From contig NZ_JAJUXG010000003.1 of assembly GCF_021390535.1 (NCBI RefSeq), positions 434,001-498,000 on the forward strand: 64,000 nucleotides of DNA, given 5' to 3'. The notes below the pieces were generated by a model. It saw nothing but the letters and a program-made list of their open reading frames with translations. It searched no databases and was not told where the DNA came from. Shown piece by piece: positions 52,670 through 62,065 of the stretch (position 1 is the first letter of the stretch; every line of letters begins with the position of its first letter). The stretch comes from Dyadobacter sp. CY312 (GTDB taxonomy: Bacteria > Bacteroidota > Bacteroidia > Cytophagales > Spirosomataceae). The translations under genes were made by a program, and so were the position numbers.

Positions 52670-54616
52670 ATGTATAAATATTGCCTTTTTGTATTTGCAA
52701 TTATATTATCTCATTCCTCTATTAGTCAAGACCTTAAAATAACTCCGATCCCCCTTAAAAATGTAAAAACGCACCAGGGTTTTTGGCATGACAGAATCCA
52801 GACAGCCCGGCAGACGACAGTACCTCATGTGTTAAACAAAATAGAAAAATCGGGACGGATAGACAACTTCGCTGTTGCAGGCGGACTGAAAAAAGGCGTA
52901 TTCCAGGGTACACGTTTCGATGATTCGGATGTATTTAAAACTGTTGAAGGTGCTGCCTATGTTCTTCAAAATCAATATGATCCGAAACTCGACAAATACC
53001 TGGACAGCCTCATAGTGCTTTTCGCAGCCGCTCAGGAACCTGACGGGTATCTGTATACAATCCGAACTATCAACAAGGACACTACCGGCTCATACGACTG
53101 GATTGCGGGCCCGACCCGTTATTCGTTTGAAAACGGCAGCCATGAACTCTACAATGTGGGGCATCTTTATGAAGCAGCAATTGCACATTACGAAGCAACA
53201 GGTAAAAAAACATTGTTAGATGTAGCCACTAAAAACGCCGACCATCTTGTAAAAACATTCGGAACCGGCCCCGGACAGCTTATCGTCGTTCCCGGTCATG
53301 AAGAAACAGAAACAGCTCTGATAAGTCTTTACCGAACAACAGGCAAGAAAGAATATCTTGACCTCGCACGCTTCTTCATTGACATGAGGGGCAGATCCGA
53401 CAAACGTCCACTTTTCCTGGATGAACACAAACTGGGTCCCTCCTATTTTCAGGATCACATACCGGTAATCCGCCAAAAAGAAGCTGTTGGACACGCTGTT
53501 CGTGCGCAATATTTGTATGCGGCGATTGCTGACATGCTTTCCATTGAGAAAAACGAAGGTTATGATACTGCCATTCACAGGATTTGGGATGATGCCACGC
53601 TAAAAAAGCAGTACATCACGGGTGGCGTCGGTGCACGTGAAGACGGAGAAGCGTTTGACAAGGGTTACGTATTACCCAACGATAATGCTTATGCGGAAAC
53701 GTGTGCAGCAGTAGCAAATATGCTTTGGAACCACAAAATGTATCTATACACCGGTGAAGCGAAGTACATGGATGTGTTTGAACGGGTTCTTTACAATGGT
53801 TTTCTGGGTGGAATGTCGGTAAAGGGCGACAAGTTTTTTTATGTGAATCCCATGGCTTCTGACGGCAAGAATGATTTCGGCAAAGGAAGCGGAGCTGTGC
53901 GGCACGAATGGTTTGGCACCGCTTGCTGTCCAACCAACGTTTCAAGGTTTTTACCTTCAATGCCTTCTTATATATATGCTAAAAAGGGAGATGAAGTGGT
54001 CGTAAATCTATTTGCTGACAATGAGGCCAACCTAACCGTAAAAAACAGTTCTGTAAAGCTGAACCAGCAAACCAAATATCCGTGGGAAGGTAATGTCAAA
54101 ATAACGGTTTCGCCTGAAAAACAGCTTGCTTTCCCACTTTCAATACGCATTCCAGGTTGGGCAACCGGCAAGGCAATTCCTGGAGATTTATATACTTACA
54201 AAAACGCGGATGTGAAACCGGTAGTTCTTAAGATCAACGGTAAAACCACCGCAACGAACATTGAAAACGGTTTTATAAAACTAAACCGGAATTGGAAAAA
54301 GGGAGATGTGATAGAACTGGTTCTGGACATGCCGGTTAGAAAAGTGAAGGCAAACGAGAATGTACAAGCCAACAAGGGCAAAATTGCCATAGAAAAAGGA
54401 CCAATCGTGTATTGTGCTGAAGGACATGATAACGGAGGAAAAGCACTTTCTATCGCTTTATCCGACGATCAGGTTTTTAAATCTTCTTATAATAAAGATC
54501 TGTTGGAAGGTGTGAATACCCTAAAATCCTCAAAAGGAAATGTAACGCTAATCCCCTACTACGCCTGGGCCAACCGTGGCGCAAATGAGATGGTGATTTG
54601 GTTTGAGAATAAGTAA
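52670..54616 (+). CDS. secreted GH127 (DUF1680) glycoside hydrolase, beta-L-arabinofuranosidase type
   Basis: 648 residues with signal peptide (YCLFVFAIILSHSSISQ). The alpha/alpha-barrel GH127 family uses a cysteine nucleophile with zinc. Here E327, C345 (AETCA), C419 and C420 (TACCPTN) match the Glu/Cys/Cys/Cys set of Bifidobacterium HypBA1, with the same 18-residue gap between the Glu and the first Cys. DGYLYT, ELYNVGHLYEAA and HEWFGTACC are family segments. It releases L-arabinofuranose from plant glycoproteins or related glycans. No SusCD pair is adjacent. It has its own terminator. Confidence 0.92.
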   Translation: MYKYCLFVFAIILSHSSISQDLKITPIPLKNVKTHQGFWHDRIQTARQTTVPHVLNKIEKSGRIDNFAVAGGLKKGVFQGTRFDDSDVFKTVEGAAYVLQNQYDPKLDKYLDSLIVLFAAAQEPDGYLYTIRTINKDTTGSYDWIAGPTRYSFENGSHELYNVGHLYEAAIAHYEATGKKTLLDVATKNADHLVKTFGTGPGQLIVVPGHEETETALISLYRTTGKKEYLDLARFFIDMRGRSDKRPLFLDEHKLGPSYFQDHIPVIRQKEAVGHAVRAQYLYAAIADMLSIEKNEGYDTAIHRIWDDATLKKQYITGGVGAREDGEAFDKGYVLPNDNAYAETCAAVANMLWNHKMYLYTGEAKYMDVFERVLYNGFLGGMSVKGDKFFYVNPMASDGKNDFGKGSGAVRHEWFGTACCPTNVSRFLPSMPSYIYAKKGDEVVVNLFADNEANLTVKNSSVKLNQQTKYPWEGNVKITVSPEKQLAFPLSIRIPGWATGKAIPGDLYTYKNADVKPVVLKINGKTTATNIENGFIKLNRNWKKGDVIELVLDMPVRKVKANENVQANKGKIAIEKGPIVYCAEGHDNGGKALSIALSDDQVFKSSYNKDLLEGVNTLKSSKGNVTLIPYYAWANRGANEMVIWFENK

Positions 54617-54630
54617 TAGAATATTAGATG

Positions 54631-54672
54631 AATGAATGGGTCACATGGAAATATTGCCCCATTCATTTTTTA
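54631..54672 (+). terminator. intrinsic terminator of the GH127 gene
   Basis: AATGAATGGG at 54631-54640 pairs with CCCATTCATT, followed by a T-run to 54672. It lies 14 nt after the stop. Confidence 0.85.
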
Positions 54673-54677
54673 AGATC

Positions 54678-54717
54678 ACCCCGTTCGGCGTAGTCTCCAG
54701 AATACGCCGAACGGGGT
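54678..54717. repeat. GC-rich REP-like extragenic palindrome
   Basis: ACCCCGTTCGGCGTA (54678-54692) is exactly mirrored at 54703-54717. The 10-nt centre contains TCT-cc-AGA, which lengthens the hairpin to 18 bp with one mismatch. It lies just beyond the GH127 terminator, has no T-run in either direction and is far more GC-rich than its surroundings. It looks like a REP/repeat element; only one copy was noticed in this window. Confidence 0.75.
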
Positions 54718-54778
54718 CTCAGACCGATATTCACAAACAAAATGGTCCGGAATATTCAGATAATTGACTGACCCAACT

Positions 54779-55735
54779 CTACTTGTTAAGCCACTTCCCA
54801 AACACCTTCTGCACGCCAGCAAGATCCGCCTTATGCGCTGCTACACTTGTCATGGTGTTGGGCGACTGTTTTTCAAGGCATTGTTCCAAAACCAGATGTG
54901 GCCTCACTTTCATTGCATCTAAAGTTGTTACCAAACGTGGATAATCAATATCGCCTTCTCCAAAGCTCTCCTGCCAAATCCCATTTTTAGATTGCCGGAT
55001 GTGTAGCTCTGCAATTCTTTTTCCGTACATTTTTACAATATCAAATAGGGCAACCTGCGAATTACCGGAGCCACGGTACACCCAATGTACGTCCAGACAA
55101 AGTGAAACATTTTCAGGATTCGAAGCCTGCAACGTATGGTGAAATTCGCGGGCGGCAGCTCTTAGCTCAACATCATGGGTGTGATAAGCCAGTTTCATCC
55201 CGCGCTTTCTCAACTCCGCTCCTAATTTGTCCATGTTTTTTGCCTGCTCTATCAATTCCTCATCCGACTTATTTTCGGCACTACCCCAGGCAAGCGGGCT
55301 CGGATTGGTCACAATAATTTTGGTATTCGCCGCCTTCAATGCATCTGCAATGCCCAGAACGGAATCTATCGATTTTTGAGCATCGTCTTTTTTATGCAAT
55401 GCGCTATTGACATACACAGACGGCATCACCAACTGATATTTCTTCAAAAACGGAAGAAGCTTAGCTACTTCGCCTGCATGATTAAAGGCAGGTTCGTAAG
55501 CTTTGATCCCTGTTGAAGCAAATTCTTTCAGACTGATATCCGGATCCGCGGCCCATTCGCGCCCTTCCCTGTTGTAAAAAGTAATCCAGGAATACTGATT
55601 GCACGAAACCGGCAAAAACTCCTCTTTGTTGGTAAATGAAACGACTGGTAAAATTGCTGCTCCGGCAAGTGACTGTATAAAATGGCGACGTTCCACGAAT
55701 CGTTTGTTTTTGAATAGAGATGAATTGAATAACAT
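54779..55735 (-). CDS. sugar phosphate isomerase/epimerase-like TIM barrel with Tat-like leader
   Basis: 318 residues from the ATG ending at 55735; ATGs at 55753 and 55867 are also in frame, but the last would overlap the divergent gene's promoter. ERRHFIQSLAGAAILPV is a twin-arginine type leader. The barrel has AYHTHDVELR (metal His), SLCLDVHWVYRG, IAELHIRQSKNG and LVLEQCLE in the expected order. Substrate unknown. It is convergent with the GH127 gene, which could share a sugar pathway with it (inference). Confidence 0.85.
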   Translation of the reverse strand: MLFNSSLFKNKRFVERRHFIQSLAGAAILPVVSFTNKEEFLPVSCNQYSWITFYNREGREWAADPDISLKEFASTGIKAYEPAFNHAGEVAKLLPFLKKYQLVMPSVYVNSALHKKDDAQKSIDSVLGIADALKAANTKIIVTNPSPLAWGSAENKSDEELIEQAKNMDKLGAELRKRGMKLAYHTHDVELRAAAREFHHTLQASNPENVSLCLDVHWVYRGSGNSQVALFDIVKMYGKRIAELHIRQSKNGIWQESFGEGDIDYPRLVTTLDAMKVRPHLVLEQCLEKQSPNTMTSVAAHKADLAGVQKVFGKWLNK

Positions 55736-55809
55736 CAAAATACTATAAAACATTTTGAAAATACAAAACGATACCAATTCAAGGCCCTGCTCTAAAACAC
55801 AAAATTGCT

Positions 55810-55817
55810 TACCTTTG
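55810..55817 (+). promoter_or_regulatory. TAnnTTTG -7 box for the FAD oxidoreductase gene
   Basis: TACCTTTG fits the consensus, 32 nt before the ATG at 55850. A CTG at 55787-55789, 20 nt upstream, is one base from the -33 TTG. Confidence 0.5.
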
Positions 55818-55849
55818 CAGTCATTAAAGGATAAATCCCTTTCTAATAA

Positions 55850-57427
55850 ATGCAACAGACTCTTCAATTGACACTGACGCCCGAGATTGCGTTGGATGAC
55901 GAAAATTTTCGTCGGTTTATTATCAAAAAATTACAGCTGCGTGAAGGCGACAATCCTGTTATTCGCAGGACCCGGCAATCCATTGATGCGAGAAGCCGAC
56001 AGGTAAAAGTGAACGTGCAGGCCGAGGTTTACGTAAACGAATTACCTCCTTCACTAATCAGTTTCAACACCACTTATCCCGACGTAAGCAATCGTCCCCA
56101 GGCAATTATTGTTGGCTGTGGGCCGGCAGGAATGTTTGCTGCACTCCGGCTCATCGAATTGGGAATTAAACCAATCCTTTTTGAACGCGGGAAAGATGTG
56201 CGAACGAGGCGAAGGGACCTTGCGGCAATTAACAAGGAACATATTGTGAACCCGGAATCCAACTATTGCTTTGGAGAAGGAGGCGCAGGGACCTATTCCG
56301 ACGGTAAATTGTACACGCGTTCCAATAAACGCGGTGATATACGGCGCGTACTGGAAATCTTTGTCGGGCATGGTGCAAGTGAACAAATCCTGATTGATAC
56401 ACATCCGCACATTGGCACCAACAAACTACCACTTGTAGTTTCCGCCATGCGCGAAAGTATTTTAAAAGCGGGTGGGGAAATTCATTTTGACACCAAAGTG
56501 ACTGACTTTATTGTTGAGCAAAATGTTTTGAAAGGAGTTGTTACAGAAGACACGAAAGAACACCTCGGTCTGGGAGTAATTTTGGCAACTGGTCATTCGG
56601 CCCGGGATATTTATGAGTTGTTGGACGACAAAAAGATTCTGATCGAAAACAAATCGTTTGCAATGGGTGTCCGCATCGAACATCCGCAAAGGGTTATTGA
56701 CAAAATTCAATACCACTGCGAAACAGACCGCGGACCTTATTTACCAGCGGCTTCTTACAGTCTCGTAACCCAAACACGCTATCAGGGGGTACAGAGGGGT
56801 GTTTTTTCATTCTGCATGTGTCCGGGTGGTTTTATTGTTCCGGCAGCCACCGCTCCCGGAGAGCTGGTTGTAAACGGAATGTCCCCGTCCCGACGGGATT
56901 CACCATATGCCAATTCCGGAATTGTCGTTTCTGTTGAAGAAAGTGATATAGAACCTTACAAGGATTTTGGCGCACTTGCCGGACTCGAATTTCAAAAGGA
57001 AATAGAACGGAAAGCGTGCGAATTGGCAGGCGCTACACAAACTGCCCCGGCTCAACTGGCCAATGATTTTGTGCGGATGAAAACTTCCGGTGAATTGAGA
57101 GAAACCTCATACCAGCCCGGATTACATTCTGTTGATCTGTATGAGGTGCTGCCGCCAAACATAGCACACCCATTGCGGGACGGTTTATCAGACTTTGGCA
57201 GAAAAATGAAAGGATATTTGTCTGGCGAAGCACAGCTGATTGGTGTAGAAAGTCGTACGTCTTCCCCAGTCAGAATTCCAAGAGACCGTGATTCCTGTGA
57301 ACATCCTGTTGTCAAAGGTCTATTTCCATGCGGAGAAGGAGCAGGCTACGCCGGAGGTATCATGTCGGCTGCCATGGACGGCGAACGTTGTGCGGAGCAG
57401 CTTGCTAAGTTGTACGCAGTTGTGTAA
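55850..57427 (+). CDS. FAD-dependent oxidoreductase of the COG2509 type
   Basis: 525 residues. A short N-terminal domain (1-80) with LQLTLTPEIALDDENF is typical of this family. The dinucleotide-binding GCGPAGMFAAL lies at 89-99, with E110 in PILFERGKDV to bind ribose. CFGEGGAGTYSDGKLYTR and LFPCGEGAGYAGGIMSAAMDG are characteristic. The substrate of the COG2509 family is not known. No membrane segments. It is divergent from the TIM-barrel gene. Confidence 0.9.
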   Translation: MQQTLQLTLTPEIALDDENFRRFIIKKLQLREGDNPVIRRTRQSIDARSRQVKVNVQAEVYVNELPPSLISFNTTYPDVSNRPQAIIVGCGPAGMFAALRLIELGIKPILFERGKDVRTRRRDLAAINKEHIVNPESNYCFGEGGAGTYSDGKLYTRSNKRGDIRRVLEIFVGHGASEQILIDTHPHIGTNKLPLVVSAMRESILKAGGEIHFDTKVTDFIVEQNVLKGVVTEDTKEHLGLGVILATGHSARDIYELLDDKKILIENKSFAMGVRIEHPQRVIDKIQYHCETDRGPYLPAASYSLVTQTRYQGVQRGVFSFCMCPGGFIVPAATAPGELVVNGMSPSRRDSPYANSGIVVSVEESDIEPYKDFGALAGLEFQKEIERKACELAGATQTAPAQLANDFVRMKTSGELRETSYQPGLHSVDLYEVLPPNIAHPLRDGLSDFGRKMKGYLSGEAQLIGVESRTSSPVRIPRDRDSCEHPVVKGLFPCGEGAGYAGGIMSAAMDGERCAEQLAKLYAVV

Positions 57428-57517
57428 TTTGCGGGTAGCCCACTCTGCGCGAAACATCACATTCAGTATCATTTTATTTGTTAAATTGTGATACTTTAAA
57501 TATCATAAAAGTTGTAT

Positions 57518-57525
57518 TATATTTG
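57518..57525 (+). promoter_or_regulatory. TAnnTTTG -7 box for the Nudix gene
   Basis: TATATTTG matches the consensus about 100 nt before the ATG at 57627. Confidence 0.4.
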
Positions 57526-57626
57526 CGCAGAGAGTCTTTGATTGCAATCGGACTATTAAAACCGGGTTGTAATACAGGGATTTCCAGGGACCAGAGATCA
57601 TACCAATTATTTAAAAATTACAGTCT

Positions 57627-58286
57627 ATGGCCTCAGCAGGATCGTTTTCTTTGTTTACCAATCAGCTGGTTGATAACCTGAAATATCCGTTGCCCGGCGA
57701 AGCAGCTCACGTAGCTATGCAGGCTTCGTCGAAACTGAGACTGAGTGCCAAACCGAATAACAGAACACGAAAAAGTGCTGTTCTGATTTTGTTTTATCCG
57801 CATCAGGGCGAGATATATTTCCCACTGATTCTGCGTCCGGCTTACGACGGTGTACATTCCGGCCAGGTGGCTTTTCCGGGAGGCAGATACGAGTTGACAG
57901 ACGAAAGTCTTATCCGTACCGCATTACGTGAAGCGCAGGAAGAAATAGGTCTCAGGCTGACCGACGTACGTATTTTAGGAACTTTAACGGAGCTCTTCAT
58001 TCCACCAAGTAACTTTTACGTATTGCCGGTAATTGCGACCATCCCCTACCGCCCCGATTTTTATCCGGATCCAAGGGAAGTGGAAGATATTTTCGAGATA
58101 AAACTGAATGAAATTTCCGACGCGGGCATTATTGGAGCAAGTTATATTCAAATCCGTGGAGAACAGATTCACGCACCGCATTATGATGTGCACGGATACA
58201 AAATCTGGGGTGCCACAGCCATGATGATCAGTGAACTGCTGACCGTCATTAATGCCACCAACGAAGGCTCTAAAAATGAAAAATGA
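57627..58286 (+). CDS. Nudix hydrolase, CoA pyrophosphatase type
   Basis: 219 residues. The Nudix box core REAQEEIGL ends at 109. It is preceded by LRPAYDGVHSGQVAFPGG, the signature of the NudL/CoA diphosphatase branch (UPF0035), which hydrolyses CoA to 3',5'-ADP and phosphopantetheine. The spacing between the conserved Gly and Glu is one residue longer than the classical Nudix pattern, as is common in this branch. It is cytoplasmic and precedes parC by 160 nt. Confidence 0.9.
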   Translation: MASAGSFSLFTNQLVDNLKYPLPGEAAHVAMQASSKLRLSAKPNNRTRKSAVLILFYPHQGEIYFPLILRPAYDGVHSGQVAFPGGRYELTDESLIRTALREAQEEIGLRLTDVRILGTLTELFIPPSNFYVLPVIATIPYRPDFYPDPREVEDIFEIKLNEISDAGIIGASYIQIRGEQIHAPHYDVHGYKIWGATAMMISELLTVINATNEGSKNEK

Positions 58287-58446
58287 GCGCTGAAATTGCT
58301 ATATTAGCGATATTGAAAAATAATCTTCCGGAAATCGTTCATCGGATTCCATGATTGCCAAATCTGTTGATTCGCCAGCGAATCCGGTAAGAAATTGATT
58401 TAATTAAAATTTACAGAATATTTAAACCCTGGTTCTTCCTTCATTT

Positions 58447-61224
58447 ATGGACGAAAACGGATCTGCACCCGAAGCAGAAGATAGCGAACTACATGAAAAA
58501 TTGCCCATTTCGGGTTTATATGAAAGTTGGTTTCTCGATTATGCATCTTATGTAATTCTGGAACGTGCTGTTCCAGCCATTGAAGACGGATTAAAACCCG
58601 TCCAAAGGCGGATCATGCATGCTTTAAATGAAATGGACGACGGACGTTTCAACAAAGTTGCCAACGTTGTCGGATCATCCATGCAATATCACCCGCACGG
58701 TGATGCTTCTATATACGACGCAATTGTAAATATTGGTCAGAAAGAACTGCTTTTCGATACGCAGGGAAACTGGGGAGATATACGTACAGGCGACGGTGCT
58801 GCGGCCGGTCGTTACATTGAAGTGAGGCTTTCCAAGTTTTCCAGAGAAATTGTTTTTAACGACAATACCACCGAATGGCAGCTTTCATACGATGGACGTA
58901 AAAGAGAACCGGTAACGCTACCTGTAAAATTCCCGCTTTTGCTTTCACTCGGCGTGGAAGGTATTGCGGTTGGGTTATCTACCAAAATACTTCCGCACAA
59001 TTTTTGCGAGCTGATTGAAGCGTCAGTAAACATTCTTCAGGGAAAAGAAGTCGTTATTTTTCCTGATTTTCTCACAGGTGGACAAATAGACGTTTCCAAC
59101 TACAGCGACGGGCATCGCGGCGGCAAAGTGCGCGTGCGGGCTAAAATTGAAGAAGAAGATAAAAAAATGCTGGTGATCCGGGATATCCCATTCGGAACCA
59201 CCACCACTTCACTGATCGAATCCATTGTAAAAGCCAATGACGGCGGTAAGATAAAAATCCGTAAGGTAGTGGATAACACCGCAGCTGATGTGGAAATACA
59301 GGTGCATCTGGCGCCCGGTGTTTCTCCGGACATTACCATGGATGCACTTTACGCGTTTACCGAATGTGAAGTTTCCATTTCACCCAATGCCTGTATCATC
59401 ATCGCCGACAAACCTCATTTTGTTGGCGTTACAGAAATATTAAAATACAATACACAGCAAACGGTTCATCTTCTTCAGCGTGAGCTGGAAATAAAGAGGC
59501 TCGCCTTGCTGGAAAAAATCCTGTACGGATCTCTTGAAAAAATATTCATTGAAAACCGTATTTACCGGGATATTGAGGAGTGCGAAACATTTGAGGCTGT
59601 TATCAGAACCATCGACAAGGGTCTTGATCCTTATAAACCGCAGTTTTACAGAGAAATAACTGACGATGATATTGTAGAGCTCACTGAAATCCGCATCAAG
59701 CGTATTTCTAAATATGATGGTTATAAGGCAGATGAGCTCATGCGGAAATGGCAGGATGAACTTGCAGAAACGGAAGACAACCTTGCGCACATTACCCGCT
59801 TTGCCATTGACTATTTTAAAGACCTTTTAAAGAAATACGGAAAAGGCAGAGAACGCAGAACCGAAATACGGGCGTTCAATCAGATTTCCGCAAATATCGT
59901 AGCAGCCAACAACCAGAAACTGTACGTTAACCGTGCCGAAGGTTTTGTTGGTTATGGTTTAAAAAAGGATGAGTACGTGATGGATTGCTCCGATATCGAC
60001 GACATCATCGTATTCAAGGCCGACGGCAAATGTGTGGTTGTGAAGGCTCAGGACAAGATTTTTGTCGGCAAGGACATTATTCACTGTGCGGTATTTGTCA
60101 AGAATGACGAGCGTAAGGTGTACAATCTCGTTTATGTGGATGGAAAAACGGGCGTTTCTTATATCAAACGCTGCCAGATCACAGCTGTAACACGTGACCG
60201 TGAGTACGACCTTACCCAAGGCACACCCAAGTCCAAGATTACCTACTTCACTGCGAACGATAATGGTGAGGCAGAAATAATTACAGTAAACCTACAAGCC
60301 CAAAGCAAAGCGAAAGTGAAACAATTTGACTTCAATTTCGCTGATCTGCTTATCAAAAACCGTAGTGCGATGGGAAATATCCTGACCAAATATCCGGTTA
60401 GGAAATTAACCCTCAAACAGGCGGGCCGCTCAACCCTTGGTGGTGTGGATATGTGGTTCGACCCAATTATCGGACGACTGAACCGTGATGAACGAGGCGA
60501 ATACCTGGGTAACTTTGGTGCCTCCGACAACATTCTGGTGGTATACAAAGATGGAACTTACGAGCTTACCAACTTTGACCTGACCAATCATTATGTTTCC
60601 AATGAGGTAGTACTGGTTAAAAAGTTTGATCCGAAACTTGCTGTAACGGCCATTTATTTTGATGGAGGACAAAAACAGCATTTTATCAAACGCTTTAATA
60701 TTGAAACCACCTCGCTGGATAAGAAATTCTTATTCATCAGTGATGCCAAAAACAGTAAGTTGCTTCTTGCAAGCACCGACAAACATCCGAGGATGGAAAT
60801 ATCACTTCCCAAAACGGCCGATACTGATCGTAAGAGCAGTGAATATGTGATTGAGGAATTGGTTGATATCCGCGGATGGAAAGCCATGGGCAATAAACTT
60901 CCTTACGATAAATTTAAGGAGATACGCTGGCTGAAATCACTTCCGGAACAGCCAGAGGAGGAGCCTGCTCCCGTTGAAACAGAAGAAACGAATGAAGAGA
61001 GCGGCGAATCAGGGGAGGAATTCACTGTTACCGAAAACAACGAGGATGAGACCATCTCTTCTGAAGTGTCTGAAACAGAAATTGTAACAGAGGAAAATGA
61101 TTTAGCAAAAACAGATGAAGGTGACGCACCCACACCAGAACCTGTTGAAGAAAAAGTTGTAAAACAGAAAAAAGAACCAAAAAAAGGGCTTGACCCCAAA
61201 AGTCAGCTCGGTCTTTTTGAATAA
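58447..61224 (+). CDS. parC: DNA topoisomerase IV subunit A
   Basis: 925 residues. The breakage-reunion domain has YHPHGDASIYDAIV (81-94) and catalytic Tyr123 in GRYIEVRL. The position equal to E. coli GyrA Ser83 is Ala87, as I recall for other Bacteroidota ParC. A beta-propeller-like C-terminal domain runs to about 825. The last 90 residues are a low-complexity acidic stretch (EEEPAPVETEE, TENNEDETISSEVSET) ending in a basic patch (KVVKQKKEPKKG) and SQLGLFE. It decatenates chromosomes with ParE, whose gene is not in this window. Confidence 0.95.
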   Translation: MDENGSAPEAEDSELHEKLPISGLYESWFLDYASYVILERAVPAIEDGLKPVQRRIMHALNEMDDGRFNKVANVVGSSMQYHPHGDASIYDAIVNIGQKELLFDTQGNWGDIRTGDGAAAGRYIEVRLSKFSREIVFNDNTTEWQLSYDGRKREPVTLPVKFPLLLSLGVEGIAVGLSTKILPHNFCELIEASVNILQGKEVVIFPDFLTGGQIDVSNYSDGHRGGKVRVRAKIEEEDKKMLVIRDIPFGTTTTSLIESIVKANDGGKIKIRKVVDNTAADVEIQVHLAPGVSPDITMDALYAFTECEVSISPNACIIIADKPHFVGVTEILKYNTQQTVHLLQRELEIKRLALLEKILYGSLEKIFIENRIYRDIEECETFEAVIRTIDKGLDPYKPQFYREITDDDIVELTEIRIKRISKYDGYKADELMRKWQDELAETEDNLAHITRFAIDYFKDLLKKYGKGRERRTEIRAFNQISANIVAANNQKLYVNRAEGFVGYGLKKDEYVMDCSDIDDIIVFKADGKCVVVKAQDKIFVGKDIIHCAVFVKNDERKVYNLVYVDGKTGVSYIKRCQITAVTRDREYDLTQGTPKSKITYFTANDNGEAEIITVNLQAQSKAKVKQFDFNFADLLIKNRSAMGNILTKYPVRKLTLKQAGRSTLGGVDMWFDPIIGRLNRDERGEYLGNFGASDNILVVYKDGTYELTNFDLTNHYVSNEVVLVKKFDPKLAVTAIYFDGGQKQHFIKRFNIETTSLDKKFLFISDAKNSKLLLASTDKHPRMEISLPKTADTDRKSSEYVIEELVDIRGWKAMGNKLPYDKFKEIRWLKSLPEQPEEEPAPVETEETNEESGESGEEFTVTENNEDETISSEVSETEIVTEENDLAKTDEGDAPTPEPVEEKVVKQKKEPKKGLDPKSQLGLFE

Positions 61225-61234
61225 AATACTGCTC

Positions 61235-61281
61235 ACTTTTTGTTGCCGGAAATTAACTTTCGTTTCTTGGCAACAAAAAGT
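61235..61281. repeat. 13-bp inverted repeat downstream of parC
   Basis: ACTTTTTGTTGCC (61235-61247) and GGCAACAAAAAGT (61269-61281) are exact complements with a 21-nt centre. It may be the parC terminator, although no T-run follows, or a member of the dispersed palindromes with a C-T5-GTTGCC core. Confidence 0.7.
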
Positions 61282-61345
61282 TACCAAACCTGCGTACGGT
61301 TATGGACGATAAAAAGTTTTAAACGAACCAGAAAGCAGTGATGGG

Positions 61346-62017
61346 TTGTTAGGTTTTAAGACTATCCTCAATTCAGAAGTGAAAAATTTGATCAAGGCTA
61401 TCATCCTCTTAGCATTTGTCAGCTTGGTTTTCATCTTGCTCTGTAATTTCTGGGTGGTTTATAATACGCGCCAATACAACTTTTTCTCCATTGAAAGCCT
61501 CCCTAGTAATGACGTAGCACTCGTGTTGGGCACCAGCCGCAATACTGAGAGAGGAAAGGAGAATCTGTTTTTCAAATACAGAATGGAGGCAACAGCCCGG
61601 TTATTCAAGGAAGGCAAGATCAAATACATCATTCTCAGCGGAAACAATGATTCTCAATATTATAACGAACCGCTGGATATGAAAAAAGCATTACTGAACC
61701 TTGGCGTGCCGGAAAATGTGATGACCCTGGATTATGCAGGATTTCGTACATTCGATTCGGTTGTAAGATGTAAGCAGGTTTTCAATCAGGATAATTTCAC
61801 GGTGATCTCACAGAATTTCCATAATGCACGGGCTTTATACATTGCCCGACACGAAGGAATAAGCGCCATATCATTTGCGGCTCAGGACGTGCCCGACGGA
61901 TATTCGCTTCGGACACTGGTTCGGGAATATCTGGCCAGACCAAAAGCAGTACTTGACGTACATATTTTGAGACCAAATGCTGATGTTACGTCAAACAAGG
62001 AGATAAAAAGAAGGTAA
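61346..62017 (+). CDS. SanA/YdcF-like DUF218 membrane protein
   Basis: 223 residues from a TTG at 61346; a GTG at 61379 is a second candidate start and begins the membrane anchor directly. Helix LIKAIILLAFVSLVFILLCNFWVVY is followed by a DUF218 domain: DVALVLGTSRN, FFKYRMEATARLFKEGKIKYIILSGNN, ALLNLGVPENVMTLDYAGFRTFDSVVR and FTVISQNFHNARALYIAR. SanA affects envelope permeability in enterobacteria. The start choice is the main uncertainty. Confidence 0.88.
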   Translation: MLGFKTILNSEVKNLIKAIILLAFVSLVFILLCNFWVVYNTRQYNFFSIESLPSNDVALVLGTSRNTERGKENLFFKYRMEATARLFKEGKIKYIILSGNNDSQYYNEPLDMKKALLNLGVPENVMTLDYAGFRTFDSVVRCKQVFNQDNFTVISQNFHNARALYIARHEGISAISFAAQDVPDGYSLRTLVREYLARPKAVLDVHILRPNADVTSNKEIKRR

Positions 62018-62065
62018 ATGCCGGAATGAAAAATTGCTTTTGCCTTTACACGCCATGAAACATCA

